From: Tilletiopsis washingtonensis
Taxonomy: Eukaryota > Basidiomycota > Exobasidiomycetes > Entylomatales
DNA: 64,000 nt
Assembly: GCF_003144115.1 (NCBI RefSeq)
Contig: NW_020312005.1
Coordinates: 430,562 to 494,561, forward strand
Reading direction: 5' to 3'
Shown here: positions 24,128 through 37,000 of the stretch, piece by piece
How positions within the stretch are numbered: position 1 is the first letter of the stretch
Layout: every line of letters begins with the position of its first letter
Notes under the pieces: model-generated
Databases searched by the model: none
What the model was told of the DNA's origin: nothing
Seen by the model: the letters and a program-made list of their open reading frames with translations, nothing else
Position numbers and translations under genes: made by a program

Positions 24128-25178
24128 ATGCCTTTGGAGAGATGTGAGGCTTGCTGCGCGAGATGGACAAAGCTCTGCGCGCCACACAGTCGCTGGTACC
24201 GTCCAGACGGCTCTGTGGGCCAATCCACTCAGTTGAGCATCAACCAGCGCACCGCGTTTCTCGGAAGGCAGTTAGACGAGCGCAGCATCGCAGAGAAGAG
24301 AAAGTCCGCCTTGCTCAGGCCTCACACTTCTCCGCTCACAGCTCTGGATGAAACGGGAGAGAGGCGTGCACTCGCACAGCAGCGTGCGAGATTGTCCCCG
24401 CATCGATGGCAGACATTACCTGGAGCGAGCCGTGGCTCCACGGCCATGGTCGAGTCTCGCAAAGAGGAGCAACGCTGGCGTGAGGGAGCTGGCGCGGGCG
24501 AAGCCGCTGCGCTGCCGGACGCAGGCCGCGGACGCAGCACCGAGCCACGCGCGCGGCAGACGCTGCACCTGAGCGCACTCCGCCGTCAGCCAGCACGTCA
24601 CGCAGCAGCGACGCCTGCCCGCTCCGACTCGGCGTAGACGCAAGGCAGCGATGAGAGGCCATCATGTCTGGGCGCTGCTCGCTCATGCTCGAGACCCGCA
24701 GATGCAGCATCAGCGGGTGTGGTACAGCAGGCCGTTGGCGGTGCGCGTGGGGGCGCTGCGGCGCTGCGGTGCAACATGCCCATGCCCAAAGCGGCGGCTC
24801 GCGCTGCGGTCGGCGGCGGTGCGGGCCGCCGAGCTTTGCCCGGGCCGCGCACTCCGCCCCGAGCTGCAAGCGGCGCCGCGCGCCCCAAGAGCGCGCGCCC
24901 AGCCACGCCGCCACGGTGTCTCTCGGCCAGGCACGCCGGCGCAGCGCTGCTGGCGCCGGAGAAGCAGCCACACGCCGCGCGCAGTGCCCCTGCGCTGGCA
25001 GTCAGAGTGGGTGATCCTCCCATCCCACACCTCGCGTCGGCGGCGCAGCAACGCACGGCGCTTGCTCCTCTCCACCACCTTCGCTTCTTCCCACCTACGC
25101 TCCTTGCTCGCACCGCTCTTTCCTCTGCGCTCTCGCATGCTCCATCTGTCCCAGTAACCGCCGCGCCTCTCGCGCGCC
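24128..25178. other. Intergenic region upstream of the ubiquitin protease gene
   Basis: About 1.05 kb between two plus-strand genes. Open frames on both strands show no recognised family. The 100 bp before the ATG at 25179 are rich in C and T (CTCCTTGCTCGC, TTCCTCTGCG), as in other leaders here. Confidence 0.45.
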
Positions 25179-28100
25179 ATGGCGCCGCACCGCCCGGCGC
25201 ACGGCCGCGCCGGCATGGGCAGCAGCAGCGCCAGCAGCAGCGCCACGCCGGCCTCGGCCGCCGATGCAGAGGCGGCCGCCGCACACGCCGGCTTCATCAA
25301 CCTCGGCAACACCTGCTTCCTCAACTCGGTGCTGCAGGCCGCCAGCGTCACGACGGCCCTGCGCACGCTCTACCACCCGCCGCAGGAGGCCAGCGGCAGC
25401 AGCAGTAGCAGTCCGGCGACCGAGCTGCTGGCGGCAGACAGCTCGGCGCAGCTGCTCGAGGCTGCACAGCGCGCACGCAGCCCTGTGCTGCGCCTCGTCG
25501 ACGAGGAGAAGGGCCGCCAGGCGCCTGCACCTCCGCGCTTCGCCGCGCCCGCTCCGTTCACGACGCTGGACGATGCGGGCGCGCCTAGCACCTCGACGTC
25601 GGCCACTGCCACGCCGCGGCCGGCTGCGACGCCGTCTGCCTCATTCATCGCGCCCTCGACGCACGTGCCGAGCGCCTCAGACGTGCCGTTGAACACGGCC
25701 TTTCGGCACACGCTCGAGCAGACGTGGCCCTCTGCCAACTCGAACCGGCATCGCCGCGGCGGCAAGGTGCCGGCGGTGAATGCCAAGCCGCTGCTGGGCG
25801 CGCTGATCCGCAAGTACAGCCACTACGGCGACTATGGGCAGCAGGATGGGCACGAGCTGCTTGTGCATCTCCTCGATGCCATGCGCATGGAGGAGATGGA
25901 CCTCATCAAGAAGCTGCAGCCCGCGACGCCGTCTGCGCGACGCAGGCCGCGTCCTTCGCGCACTGCGACACTGGCAATGACAGCGCAGGTCGAGGAAGAG
26001 GCACATACGCCTCGTGCCACAGCTCGCGCTGATCCGCTGCACGCTCTTGCGCCGCTGCCGGAGGAGCCGAAGATGCGCCCGTTTGTCGACGCTGTCTTCG
26101 GCGGCAAGCTGCTGAGCGCAGTCGTGTGCGAGGGGTGTCGGCACGTCTCGCATACTGTGAGTGCGGCGTGGGCAAGCGGCGCGAACGCCAGGCACGGTGC
26201 GGGAGCTGTCCGGCTGACCTGCGCTCTCTCAGTACGAGGACTTCCTCGATGTCTCGCTGCCGGTGCGGCCCGAGTCAGACACGAAAGGCGTCAAGGTGAG
26301 TCTTCGCGCGCTGAAGGCGGCTGCGAGAGCTCACACTGACGCTCGCAACAGCAACGGCACAGCATCCGCAAGATGGCCGACCGCTGGCGGCGTGGGCATG
26401 GAGCGAAGCCTCCGCCGCGTCCGCGTTCCGCGGCCGAGACCGCACAGGCGCTGCAGCGTCTGGAGGATGGGCAGATGAGCGAGGCCGAGGCTGACTCGAC
26501 GCCGGGGCTCCTTCGCGGCTTCAGCATTGCGCGGCCGAAGAGCGCCATGCCGCGGCCCAAGGCGGGCATCAGCCCGGCGCCAAGCCCTCACATCAATGGC
26601 GCGGGCCCGACGGCGTCAGAGGTGGAGCAGATGCGCAAGCTGCTGGCGCGCGGCGGCGGCAGTGACACGGACGTCGAGAGCGCGGCCGAGGGCCCGTCAA
26701 GCAGCGCGCGCGTGCCGGACGCAGCAGCCATGTCGCTAGCGCCCGACTTTGCCGCCTACTCTGACGCCGAGCGCGCATTTGCGACCAAGCACCACGCGCC
26801 GCCTGCGAGCTCGAGCGGCGGTCTGCTGCGCGCTGTCAGCGGGCGTATGGGCGGCAAGTCGAGCGAGCCACCGAGCCGCGTCAGCAGTCCAAACCCGCCC
26901 AGCGAGACGGAGTCGGCGGCTGGAGCGCGCAGCGGCGGTGAGCCGATGAAGCGAGGCGCCTCTAACCGCCAGGGCGCCTACATCACACGACTCTTTGCCG
27001 ACGTGCCGCGCGCCGAGGCACCCAGCGGCAGCGCTGGCTTTCTGTGGCCTCGCTGGGCAGGCACGACTGCCGCAGCGCCGGCGCCAAGCGAGGCGCACCT
27101 CGCGGCGCGCTCACGCGGCACTCCTGCGACGCAGGCTGATGTGCTAGCTGCGCAGGCCGGAACCGGCCTCGTCAAGTCGCTCATGCAGTTCACCGCCGTC
27201 GAGGCGCTCGATGGCGACAATCGCTATGCGTGCAAGCGCTGCTGGCGCCTCGCGAACCCGCTTACGCCGGCAGAACGCGCGCGCCAGCTGAGACGCAGGG
27301 CGCGCAGGGGCGAGGATGATGCCGAGAGCGAGAAGAGCGAGGACGACGAGGAGGACTCGGACGCGGGCGAGGAAGAGCAGCCGCACCAAGGCATCAAGGT
27401 GGCCGTGCCGACGCCAATCGTGGCAAACGGCACCGACACGATCAAGGCCTCTCATCTGCCTCCTCCGGCCGATGACTCGCGACGCGGCAGTGCCTCGTCC
27501 CTGGGCGAGACGTCGGGCGAGGACGAGCTGCAGAGCATCACGCGCAGCATGCCGATTCCCATCATCGAGACGTCGCCCGCCACGCCGGCTGTTGCCACTG
27601 CATCGCCGCGCTGGCCGGGCGCCGACGGCAGTCTGCGTGCGCCGCAGGCGATTCCGGGCAGTCTGCGCACCATTGCCAAGACCAGCACGACAGGCAGCGA
27701 GTACGCCACAAGCGACGAGGAGAGCGGTGATGTCACGGGCTCCGAGACGGAGGCGTCGACGGGCCGAGGCACCGACTCGGCCTCGGACCGCGGTGCGCCA
27801 GTGGATGCGCTCAGGACGCTGCGCGTTTCGTCGGGCGCGCCACGAAGACGCCGCTCGACGCAGTCGATCGCGCAGCGCGCACTGAAGCGCTACCTCATCG
27901 CCAGCACGCCGCCTGTGCTGGTGTTCCACTTCAAGCGCTTCCAGCACGTCAATCGCACCTACGGCTTCTCGTCGTTTGCCGGCGGCAGCAAGAAGATCGA
28001 CGATGTCGTCAGCTTTCCCGAGCTGCTCGACATTGCGCCGTTCGTGGCGCCGCCGCGCGAGGAGTACGACCGCGCCGGCATGCTGAAGGCATCGAGCGAC

Positions 28101-28862
28101 GAACGTGCGCTCAAGAAGGCTGCCATGCTCGGCGGCGAAGTGGAGGAGAAGCGCCAGAAGGAGAGCCATCACCGCTGGCACTGGCACTCGCGCGGCCGCC
28201 CGGAGACCAAGCCGACCAGCGTCGTCGATGGCGACGCGCCGAGCACGAGATACCGGCTGTATGCGGTCGTGATGCAGTGAGTCTGCTCTTGACTTGACAG
28301 GGTTCCACCCGCTGACCCATGTCGTCTCGCCTGCAGTCAAGGAACGATGTCATCCGGCCACTACACGGCTTTCGTCCTCGCTCCTCCCGCGCCGTCCACC
28401 TCCTCGTCCTCGACCACGCCGGCGCCGACGACGAGCGACTCACGTCGCCCGTCTGTAGCCTCTTCGCCCGCCCTGGGTGCCACGTCGGACGCAGGCAGCG
28501 CGAGCATCAAGTCTGTCTCGTCCGCCTCAGCTAGCGGTGCGGCTGGTGCGGACGGCGCAGATGCCGCGCGCACGATGCAGCCGTCGACGTCCGAAGGCAC
28601 GATGGCGTCAACGACGACTAGCAGTAGCGCCTCGAGTGTGCGCAGCAGTGCCGATGCCGCCACGCCCGCCACCACTGCCTCGTCGGCCGCCACGCCGGCC
28701 AGCAGCGTCGCAGGTGCAACCGCAGCGGCGGCCGCCGTGCCAGACCAGCGCCGCTGGCTCTTCACGTCCGACTCGCTCGTGCGCCCGGCGTCGATCGACG
28801 AGGTGCTGAACACCAAGCACGCCTACCTGCTCTTCTACGAGAACGTGCCAGCAGACGCCTGA
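25179..28862 (+). CDS. Ubiquitin carboxyl-terminal hydrolase (USP family)
   Basis: Cysteine protease that removes ubiquitin from proteins, peptidase family C19. Exons 25179-26156, 26233-26295, 26352-28276, 28337-28862 give 1163 residues. The Cys box is GFINLGNTCFLNSVLQ with catalytic Cys about residue 46. The QQDGHELL segment follows near 225-235, then GGKLLSAVVCEGCRHVSHT, VLVFHFKRFQ, and the His box QGTMSSGHYTAFV with catalytic His about 997. The chain ends in a family-typical RRWLFTSDS block and YLLFYEN. Between the Cys and His boxes sits a low-complexity, acidic, Ser-rich insert of roughly 500 residues, interrupted by one pair of conserved Cys (YACKRCW). Overall layout resembles the UBP16/USP16-45 branch of fungi, but the exact orthologue is uncertain. 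Confidence 0.93.
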
Positions 28863-29365
28863 TCCGTGCAGTCTCGTCTCTCCATCATCCTTGCCGCGCC
28901 CGCTCGGACATCTCTTGCCATCCCTCATCCTTGCACCTCTCTTCATACGGACGTCTGAAATGCATCAGACAGTGACACAGCGCAGTGCTTGATGACTAGA
29001 GATTCGATGCAGGAACAGTGGTAGACGCGTGGAAGCAAGGACTGAGAGGGCTGGAACGATCGAGGCTGGGGAAGAGGGTGGAAGGTGGTGTTGAGGTCAG
29101 AGAGGAAGGTGGCGCGGAAGATGAGCGCTGGGGTGCCGAATCTGATGGAGGAACAAGGCTGAGATACATGGCGTCGAGGAATAGTGCTTGGAGCGAGAGA
29201 CGAGCAGGGTGCAGGATCGTGAAGGTAGATGAGAGGAGGGAGGTGGTGCGCGCGACGGTGGAAAGAGACTTGTGAAGGGATGAAGCGGCGCCGTGAGCGG
29301 TCGAGACGACGCCGACAGCGAGCTTGCTCGTGAGGGACGGTGAAGGCACGCACAACTCGACTGGT
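28863..29365. other. Convergent 3' region between USP and RAD6 genes
   Basis: About 500 bp between two stop codons facing each other. Composition is less GC-rich than elsewhere and rich in GA on the plus strand. It should hold both polyadenylation regions. No gene was recognised. Confidence 0.5.
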
Positions 29366-30331
29366 CTATGCCGTCGCTTGCCCAGCCGCCGCAGCGTTCT
29401 CTCCCTGCGCAGCGCCTGCGGCCGGCGCGGCGCCCTCCTCAGCGACGGCCTCGAGGCCCGCACCCTCGCCCTCGTCGAGCCACGAAGCCTCGACAGTGGC
29501 CTTGACGCGCCGCACGTACTCCTTCATGTTCTCGCGGTAGAGCTGGGCGGCCTCGGCGTTCGCAGGGCTGTAGAGAGAGCAAACGCAGTGAGCAGAGAGT
29601 TGACGCGGAAGCGATGCAACTTCGGTGCCGAAGGCGAGACATGCAAACCGCAGATAGGTCCAAGGCACAACCCCCGGCGCCGTCAAAGCACTGCAAGCGG
29701 TCGCCCGACCGGACTAAAGCAAACGATGGACATGTGCTGAGGAGTGACCAGTGCGCGGACCGTCTCGGCAGTACGCGGTCCCAGCCCGGACGCAGACGCT
29801 TGCGTTGCAAGCGACATGTCCACCAACAATTGGACCGCGACTCGAGCGCAGCGCTTCTGCGTCCTTCCGCTGCGCACTGGCCCTCCAGCACCCTGTCCTG
29901 CCCTCCCTTGCCTGCACTCACCTGTTCGGGTTGGGGTCGTGCAGCAGGCTCTGGATGCTCGTGAGGATGGCGGCGACGTCGTACGTCGGGCTCCAGCGGT
30001 TCTGCAGGATGTCGAGGCAGAGCTCGCCGTTGGCGTAGACGTTGGGGTGGAACATGCGGCTGAGGAACTTGACGCTGGGCGGCTTGTTGGGGTAGGCCTC
30101 GTCGAACGTCAGCACGAGCTTGAAGGTGCCGTCCTCGAACGGCGTCTCGGCGGGCCCGAAGATGACGGCGTTCCAGATGAGCAGGTTGTCGGCGCACGGC
30201 GCGCCCGAGATGCCGCCCGGCGGGTCGGTGGAGAGACGCTTGAAGTCGCGGATCAGGCGACGCTTGGAGGGCGTGGACTGTGCGAGCGGTCAGTGGCAGC
30301 GGAGCGGGCCAGCAGCGGAGGCACGCACCAT
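29366..30331 (-). CDS. RAD6: Ubiquitin-conjugating enzyme E2 RAD6
   Basis: E2 enzyme acting with RAD18 in post-replication repair (PCNA ubiquitination), with BRE1 on histone H2B, and with UBR1 in the N-end rule pathway. Coding exons (minus strand): 30329-30331, 29922-30277, 29366-29567, giving 186 residues. The first coding exon is the ATG alone, followed directly by the donor GTGCGT. The next exon begins [15 protein letters not shown], the canonical RAD6 opening. The active-site segment [16 protein letters not shown] places the catalytic Cys at residue 88, the same number as in yeast Rad6. The acidic/Ala-rich tail after [10 protein letters not shown] is longer than the vertebrate form, as in other fungi. 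The last intron is 354 nt, several times the usual size here. The gene diverges from NTR1 over 558 bp. Confidence 0.97.
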
Positions 30332-30889
30332 GTTGGAGCGAGCTCGACGCGGTGTGCTGGCAAGTGGAGATGAGGCGCAAGCCAGACGCAGATGAGAGCT
30401 TCACGAGCTGCTGAGGCTCGAGCACAGCGGCGGAGTTGGAGGAGTGGAGCGAGGTGCACGAGGCAGCGGAGGCGTGCTGCTGTTCGCGGCTTGTCGCGAC
30501 TGCAGACGGAGTCGTGAGGAAGAGGAAGCGAGGAAGAGTGCGAAGCAGAGGCAGCTGCAATCAGCGGGTGCTCAGCGGGTGGGGGGACGAGGGACGGGAG
30601 GTGGTGGTGGCGCGTTAGGAGTGGGTGGGTGGGCCAAGTGCAAGCCGTGCGCAGCGGGCGGGCGAATACAACGGCCGCCGTGGACTTGTAGTCGCGTGTG
30701 CGCTCTGCTCTCTGCCGCGCGCGGATTGTTGTAATGGCGCGCGTCTCGCCTCCAGTCCGCCGCCGCCGGCGGTGCTTCTTCTCGTCCGCTCCTCACATCT
30801 CCTCTCGCCTCTCGCCCTCACGCTTCTCTTCCTCGCGCGCTGCCTTCACTGGCGCAGCGCGTACGTCTCGCGCTCCAGCTGCAGCAGCC
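30332..30889. other. Divergent upstream region of RAD6 and NTR1
   Basis: About 560 bp between opposing start codons. The part next to NTR1 is pyrimidine-rich (CTCTCGCCTCTCGCC). No TATA box or known element was identified. Confidence 0.45.
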
Positions 30890-33886
30890 ATGTCCGGCAT
30901 GGCACGGCCGCGCGATGCCGAGTACTACTCGTCTGCCTCCAGCGCCTCGGGCTCCGACGACGACGGCGGGCGCAGCGGGCGGCCACAGCGCAGCAAGGAG
31001 GAGGCGCTGTATGGCGTCTTTGCCGAAGAGGACGAGGCGCCGAAAGCGCGTCGCGGCCTCGGCGGCGCCAAGAGCAAGGGCCAGGCGAGAGGCAGGCCCA
31101 ACTACGCAGCGTGAGTACAGCAGGCCGAAGCGGCAAGCCTGGCTGCTGACACCTGCCACAGCGGGCAGGCCTTCGTGGCTTCGTCATCATCGGCAGGGCC
31201 CAGCGGCTCTAAGCGTTCAGCGCCATCATCATCCTCAGCCTCATCGCGCTCCTCCTCTTCGTCTTCCTCGTCGCGCTCTCTCTCACCCGCCTCGCGGCTG
31301 GCGCGAGAGCCGGCAACGGCGCAGGAAGAGCTCGAGACGCGGCCTGCATTTGGCGCGCTGCCGCCGACAGCTGCCGAGGCCGAGGCACGGCGGCAGGCCG
31401 ACTCCAAGGAGGGCTTCGAGCCGGCGGGCTTCAGCGCCAGCAGGGGCGATGCGGGAAGGGGTGGGATCGGCAGTCGTGGCGGCATAGGTGCGCGGGCAGG
31501 GCTAGGCGCAGGGGAGCCGCCAAGTCGAGGCGGCATTGGAAGCAGTGCCGGTGCCGCAGCTCCCCGCGGTGGCATCGGCAGTACCGCAGCGCCGGCCCGC
31601 AGCGGCATCGGTGCCCGTGCGCCCGACGCCATGGACATCGACGACGACGACGATGATGAGCCAGCGCCGCGAGCAGACCCTGCGCTCTCTGCGGCTGGCG
31701 TGCCATCCTCGTTCGGCGCCTCAACAGCTTTCCAGCCGAAACCCAAGCCCAAGCCATCCTTTCTGCGCTCGGCGCCCGCCAAGCCCATCGCGCCGGGCCA
31801 TGGCGGTGCCTTTGCCTCGATGATGATGTCACGCATGGGCTGGTCGGGCGGCGGCCTAGGAAAGGAGGGAGAAGGCATCATCAACCCTATCGAGGTGCAG
31901 CAGCGGCCGGAGCGCTCCGGTATCGCCTTTGGCGGCTTCCGCGAGAAGACGAAGCAGGCGAAGGAGGAGGCACGCCGGAGAGGAGAGGCCGTCAGCGAGG
32001 ACGAAGAGGCGCCGAAGGAGCGGCGACGCGGCAGGGATCGGAAGGAGAAGAAGGAGAGCGGCGAGATCAAGGTGCAGGCGTGGCAGCGCACGGAGCGCAA
32101 GGCGAGGAAGCCCAAAGTCGAGCACCGCACGTACGAGCAGATCCTCGAAGAGGCCGGCGCTGCGCCTCCTGCCGGCGCCGACATGGGCCCGATCCTCGAC
32201 GCTACGGGCGCCAAAGTCGTCGAAGTCTCGTCGCTCTCGCAGGCGCTTGCCATGCAGGGCGTGCCGTCCGCCGATACGACGCAGCTGCCGGAGCTGCGAC
32301 ACAACCTGCGCCTCATCTGCACCAACAACTCGAGCCTGCTCAAGGGCCTCGCGCAGGAAGGCACGCGTATCCTTGAACGCCGACGCTGGCTTATAAGAGA
32401 GCGCGACGAGGCCGAGCGACGGAGAGTCAAGATAAGCGCTGATGCGCAGAGCCTTCGTGCAGCGTTGGCACTGGTCAGGCAGCTGGAAGGCGTCGCAGCC
32501 GATGCGAGCAGCTTGGAAGCGTTCGAGGCCGTCGTGGGCAAGATGGAGCAGTCGGCGCAAGAAGTGGAACAGTTCGGGCTGGACGAAGCTTTGGTCGGCG
32601 CTATCGCGGCAACATTCAAGCGCGAGATGCAGGACTGGCAGCCGCTCGAGGATCCAAAGCGCTTGACGAAGCAGCTGAGACGCTGGCGTCGCGTGCTACG
32701 CATCGAGAGCCCGGAGCAGAAGCGCGAAGTCGATGCGTATGGCAATGAGCGCAAGGCGCCCAGCAACGATGCGGCGCGCTCGATGCGCCCGTACGAAGTG
32801 CTGCTGTGGACGCTGTGGATGCCGCCGGTGCGCTCTGCCCTCAACAACACCTGGCGTCCGTCGTCGAGCAGCGGTCACACGTCGGCAGCTGCCATCGCGC
32901 TGCTCGAGGCGTGGACGCCGCTGCTGCCGCGCTTCATCTACGACAACCTTCTTGACCAGCTGCTGCTGCCCAAGCTGCGCGCCGCCGTGGCCGAGTGGGA
33001 GCCGCGCAGCAAGACGCCGCTCTCGACGATCATCTTCCCGTGGCTGCCTGTCCTCGGCGACCGCATGACCGAGGTGATGGAGGACGCTCGGCGGCGGCTG
33101 CGCTCGTCGCTCAAGAGCTGGCGTGCCAGCGACGGGGTGCCGGCCGATCTCTCGCGCTGGCAGGACGTCTATGCGAGCAAGGACTGGGAAGCCATGCTCC
33201 TCTCGCTCGTGCTGCCGAAGCTCTCTGCGCATCTCAAGTCGCTGCGCATCAATCCTGCAGCTCAAGACCTGGCGCCGTTCGTCGCCGTCATGCAGTGGCG
33301 CACGCTGCTGCGGCCGCTCAACCTCAGCCGTCTCTTCGAGGCCGACTTCTTCCCCGCGTGGCTCTCGACGCTGCATCTCTGGCTCACGCAGCCGGGCGTC
33401 GACTTCGACGAGGTGGCGCAGTGGTACTCTTTCTGGCGTGCCCAGTTCCCGGCCGAGGTCGCGGCACTGCCGGGCGTCAAGCAGGGCTTTGCACGCGGCC
33501 TCGACCTCGTCAACCAGGCGATGGAGGCGCCCAATGCTGCTGCCCGCACCCGTCTGCCGAAGCCCGACACGACGCCTTTGTCGCGTGCCGCGTTTGCAGC
33601 CGCCTCTGCTCCAGCGCCGCCGCCGGCAGCCGCAGCGCAGAGCGAGGCCGTCTCCTTCCGGCGCATCGTCGAGGAGGCGGCAGCCGCGGCCGACCTGCTC
33701 GTGCTGCCGCTCGACAAGTCGCACCCGACCAACGGCCTGCCGCTCTTCCGCATCGCGCGCGGCATGGACAAGGGCGGCGTCGTCTTCTATCTCGACGACG
33801 ACGTCGTGTGGAGCCGCGATGGCGAAGACTGGGAGCCGCTGGCGCTCGACGACCTGGTGAAGAAGGCGCAGGGAGGCAAGCGATGA
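30890..33886 (+). CDS. NTR1: NTR1/TFIP11-like spliceosome disassembly factor (G-patch, GCFC domains)
   Basis: Partner and activator of the DEAH helicase PRP43 in release of the excised intron lariat; nuclear. Exons 30890-31110 and 31162-33886 give 981 residues. Order of parts: an N-terminal acidic TIP-type segment (DAEYYSSASS, EEALYGVFAEED), a Ser-rich and Gly/Ile-Gly repeat region, the G-patch at about 287-330 (MMMSRMGWSGGGLGKEGEGI), a basic KEKK region, then the GCFC/TFIP11 region with the HNLRLI segment, a coiled-coil-like RRRWLIRERDEAERRR, and the WRRVLRIE block. The C-terminal half contains LLPKLRAAVAEWEPR and later VLPKLSAHLKSL. Position and spacing match the TFIP11/Ntr1 family. The start at 30890 was chosen because the open frame upstream lacks family resemblance. 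Confidence 0.93.
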
Positions 33887-34051
33887 ATGCAATGCAGGGT
33901 GATAGACGAGTGAGATTTCGTTGGAAGTGGTGGTGTGGGCCGACAGACGGAGGCAGAAGAGGCGCGTGGCTGACGACGAGCGTCGTGGCCCAGTGGAGAG
34001 ACGGGAAGAGATGAGGAGCAGATCCGGAGCCCACAGCCACACGTCCATTGT

Positions 34052-37000
34052 TCAGTCGCGATGGCCCTTCTTTCCCTTGCCGGTCTTCTGCGTCGCGCTC
34101 TTGACGACACGCGTGCTGCGAGCCGCGTCGACGATGATCGGGTCGCTCGAAGGTGCCGAGCTCGATGGCCGCGCTGCGTTCTTCGTGCTCGCTGCGTCGT
34201 CCTTCTCGATGCCGACGGGCATCGCGCGCGAGAGGCTGGAAGGCATGCTGCCCGGCGCAGTGAGGGACGCAGCGAGATGGCGCGAGTAGAAGAGCTGCGT
34301 CGGCTGCGCAGCCTTGAGCGGCTCCGCCGCCTCTACGCCGCCATCTACCTCGCGCGTTGTTGTCGCCCGTGATGCAATCGCATCCTCCTCAAAGCCACCG
34401 AAGATGCCGACCACATCCTCGGACGCCTCTCGCCGCTTGACCTCGACCTCTTCGTCGTCCATCTTGGGCACGCTGCGCGGCTGGAACTCGCGGTCCCGCA
34501 GGCCGTCCCACTCGTCCTCGCTCTCGTTGCCCGTCGGCGGCGTCTCGGCAGACGAGCCGTTCGAGGCGCTTTCGAGGAGGCCCACGCGCCGCAGCGAGCC
34601 CTCGTTGGTGCCGAGCGATGCAGGAGTCGTCGCAGAGACGAAGAGCGCCGCATCGTCGGGTGCCTCCTCGAAGCTGAGCAGCGGCGCGACCTTCTTCTTC
34701 TCGGGTGTGCCGCTGCTCCATCCGCGACGCGCGCTCATGCCGAGCGCCCCGGCCCGGATGGGGATGGCGGCGATCCCGGCGCTGGCTCGCGATGTCCAAG
34801 ATGGCTGTCGTGCTCTGCCGCCCTGTGGGAATGCGGGTATGTGGGCTGAAGGCGAGCGCGACGCAGAGCGAGCAGCGTCCGAGTCGAAGGCGGACAGACG
34901 CATAGCCGAGGCGAGGCGCTCGTCGAACGAAGTTGGCGTGCCACCGTCCTGCGGCTCGCTGTTTGAGCGAGCCTCGACCTCGTCGCGCACCACCAGGCGG
35001 CTCGCTGCGGCCCGATGTAGCTCGACGTAGAGCGGCACTTTGCGTCTGCGCGCCAGCGTAGGCAGGTCGTAGGTGTTGAACACCATCTGACGCGACAGGT
35101 ACAGCGGACCCGGCGCGCCGCCATGCGTGGTGATCTCGGCGCGCGAGATCCAGCTTGCTGGAGGTGCAGCATCCATAGTCTTGCGCGTAGCAGACAAGGC
35201 AAAGGGGAGGCGGACCTCTAGACCATCGTCGGCGCGCGCGACTTCGTTCCAGCAGGCAGCACGCGTGCACGAAGCCACGAGACGCGCCGCCGGTGTTGCT
35301 GGGGTCGCGGAGGAAGGCCGACGAGGAGGAGCGCCAGGCGACATCGCCAGGCTCATGCCGCTCGCGCGACGCATCATCTGCGTCAGACCGGAGCTGCTCG
35401 AGCTAGGGCTGATGGTTGGCGCAGAAGGCAGCGCTTCTTGTGCCAGCGTGACATGATGCAGTGCAATGGCCGCCGTGAGGCCTTCGAAGATCATCAGCTG
35501 CAGACTTGCAGTCTTTGCACTTGCTCCTGCCGCTTCGTCTGTCGAAGCAGCATTCTCCGCATTGCGGATGGGCGTCTCGAGCATCGCAAGGGCCGGCAGC
35601 GGCACGTCGACCGCCTCTTCTTGCGCTCCCTCGGCTGCTGGCACCGCTGGCGCATTCTGGTCCGCAACGCGCCTGGTCCGTGCGATGGCGTTGAGCGTCA
35701 CGCTCAGCTCCGTCGGCGGCTCCGGATTCGAAGGCGCCACGAGCGGATTGCGCAGGGCAAAGACATGCGCCGTGCCTCGTGCTGATAGCAGCGTGAGCAG
35801 GCCAGATCGGCTCCATGCTGCGTCGATCAATGAGGCTGTTGTGTGGCCGCGGAAGAGCTAAGCACGCGAGCACGCGTTAGCAGACTGCGCAAACGGAGCA
35901 GGATACGAGTCAACGACGACTCACTCGGTAGCGCAGCCAGCTGGCGCCCTCTCTGCCCAGCACGCCCGGCCTCAGCTCAAACACCAGCGCTCCGTGCCCT
36001 CTCTCATCGGCCGTGAGGAGCATCTCCGCGTTGGGCGACAGGCTGACGAGGCGAACATCGGCGCCTCGATGCGCTGGCGTCAAGTGCGCCAGCGTGCGGT
36101 TGCGCTTCAGGTCGAGCACCACGATGCTGCTACGCGGCGCCTCTGAGCGAGGCAGCAGCGCCGGCGACGAAGGCGAGCCGCCGCGCGGCGAAGCTTGCGG
36201 CGCAGAGCGCGAGAAGGGACTGCCGGCCCTCGCCGGGCTGCTGGCTTCGCCCCCTGCCACTCCGCCTGTCGCTGCTGCTGTCGCGGCCGAAGTCCAGTAC
36301 GCGTTACCCCACGTCTTGGCCGCGCCCAACACGTCTCCTCCAAGCTTGTACGCATGCGTAGAGAGCTGTACGCCGGCGTCCAGCGCCGCGGCTGCATGCG
36401 AGGAGCTGCTCGAGGCAGAACGTGGCGACGTGGCGCTGCGCAAAAGGCTGTGGCCCGGCGGCGAGGCGATCACGCCAGTGCCGCTGCGCGGCGGCGTCGG
36501 CGTGGCATAGGCGAGGATACGTGAGGAGAGGTCGAATGCAGGCAGCGTACTGCTGCCGCTCGACACGTCGATGATGCGCAGCGCTGCCAGCGTGCTGGCG
36601 CAGTGCACGTGCAGCTTGCCGGCGTGCGCCAGCACGACATAGCTCGACGACACACGCAGCTGCACTTCTGACGCAGTCGTCGGAGGTGAGGCGCTACGCA
36701 CGAGCGTTGCTCGTGGCACTGCATGCGTGGCCAGATCATACGCGGCGAGCGTAATACCCTGCTCGGCTGCGCACGCCAGCACGAGCTGCCCGCCAATGTG
36801 GCTGAGGCGCGCGGCCAGCACGGCTCCGGCGGCGTCCTCGCTGGGCAGCAGGACACCTCGGATGTCTAGTCGCTCCTCCAGCACATCGTCGCGCAGCGCA
36901 TACATCTGCAGGCCTCCGGCGGCGTAGCCGAGCAGCAGAAAGACGTGCGCGTCCGAGACGCGCTCCCACGTCGCCCACGCCACACGTTGCGCCGCATCGG

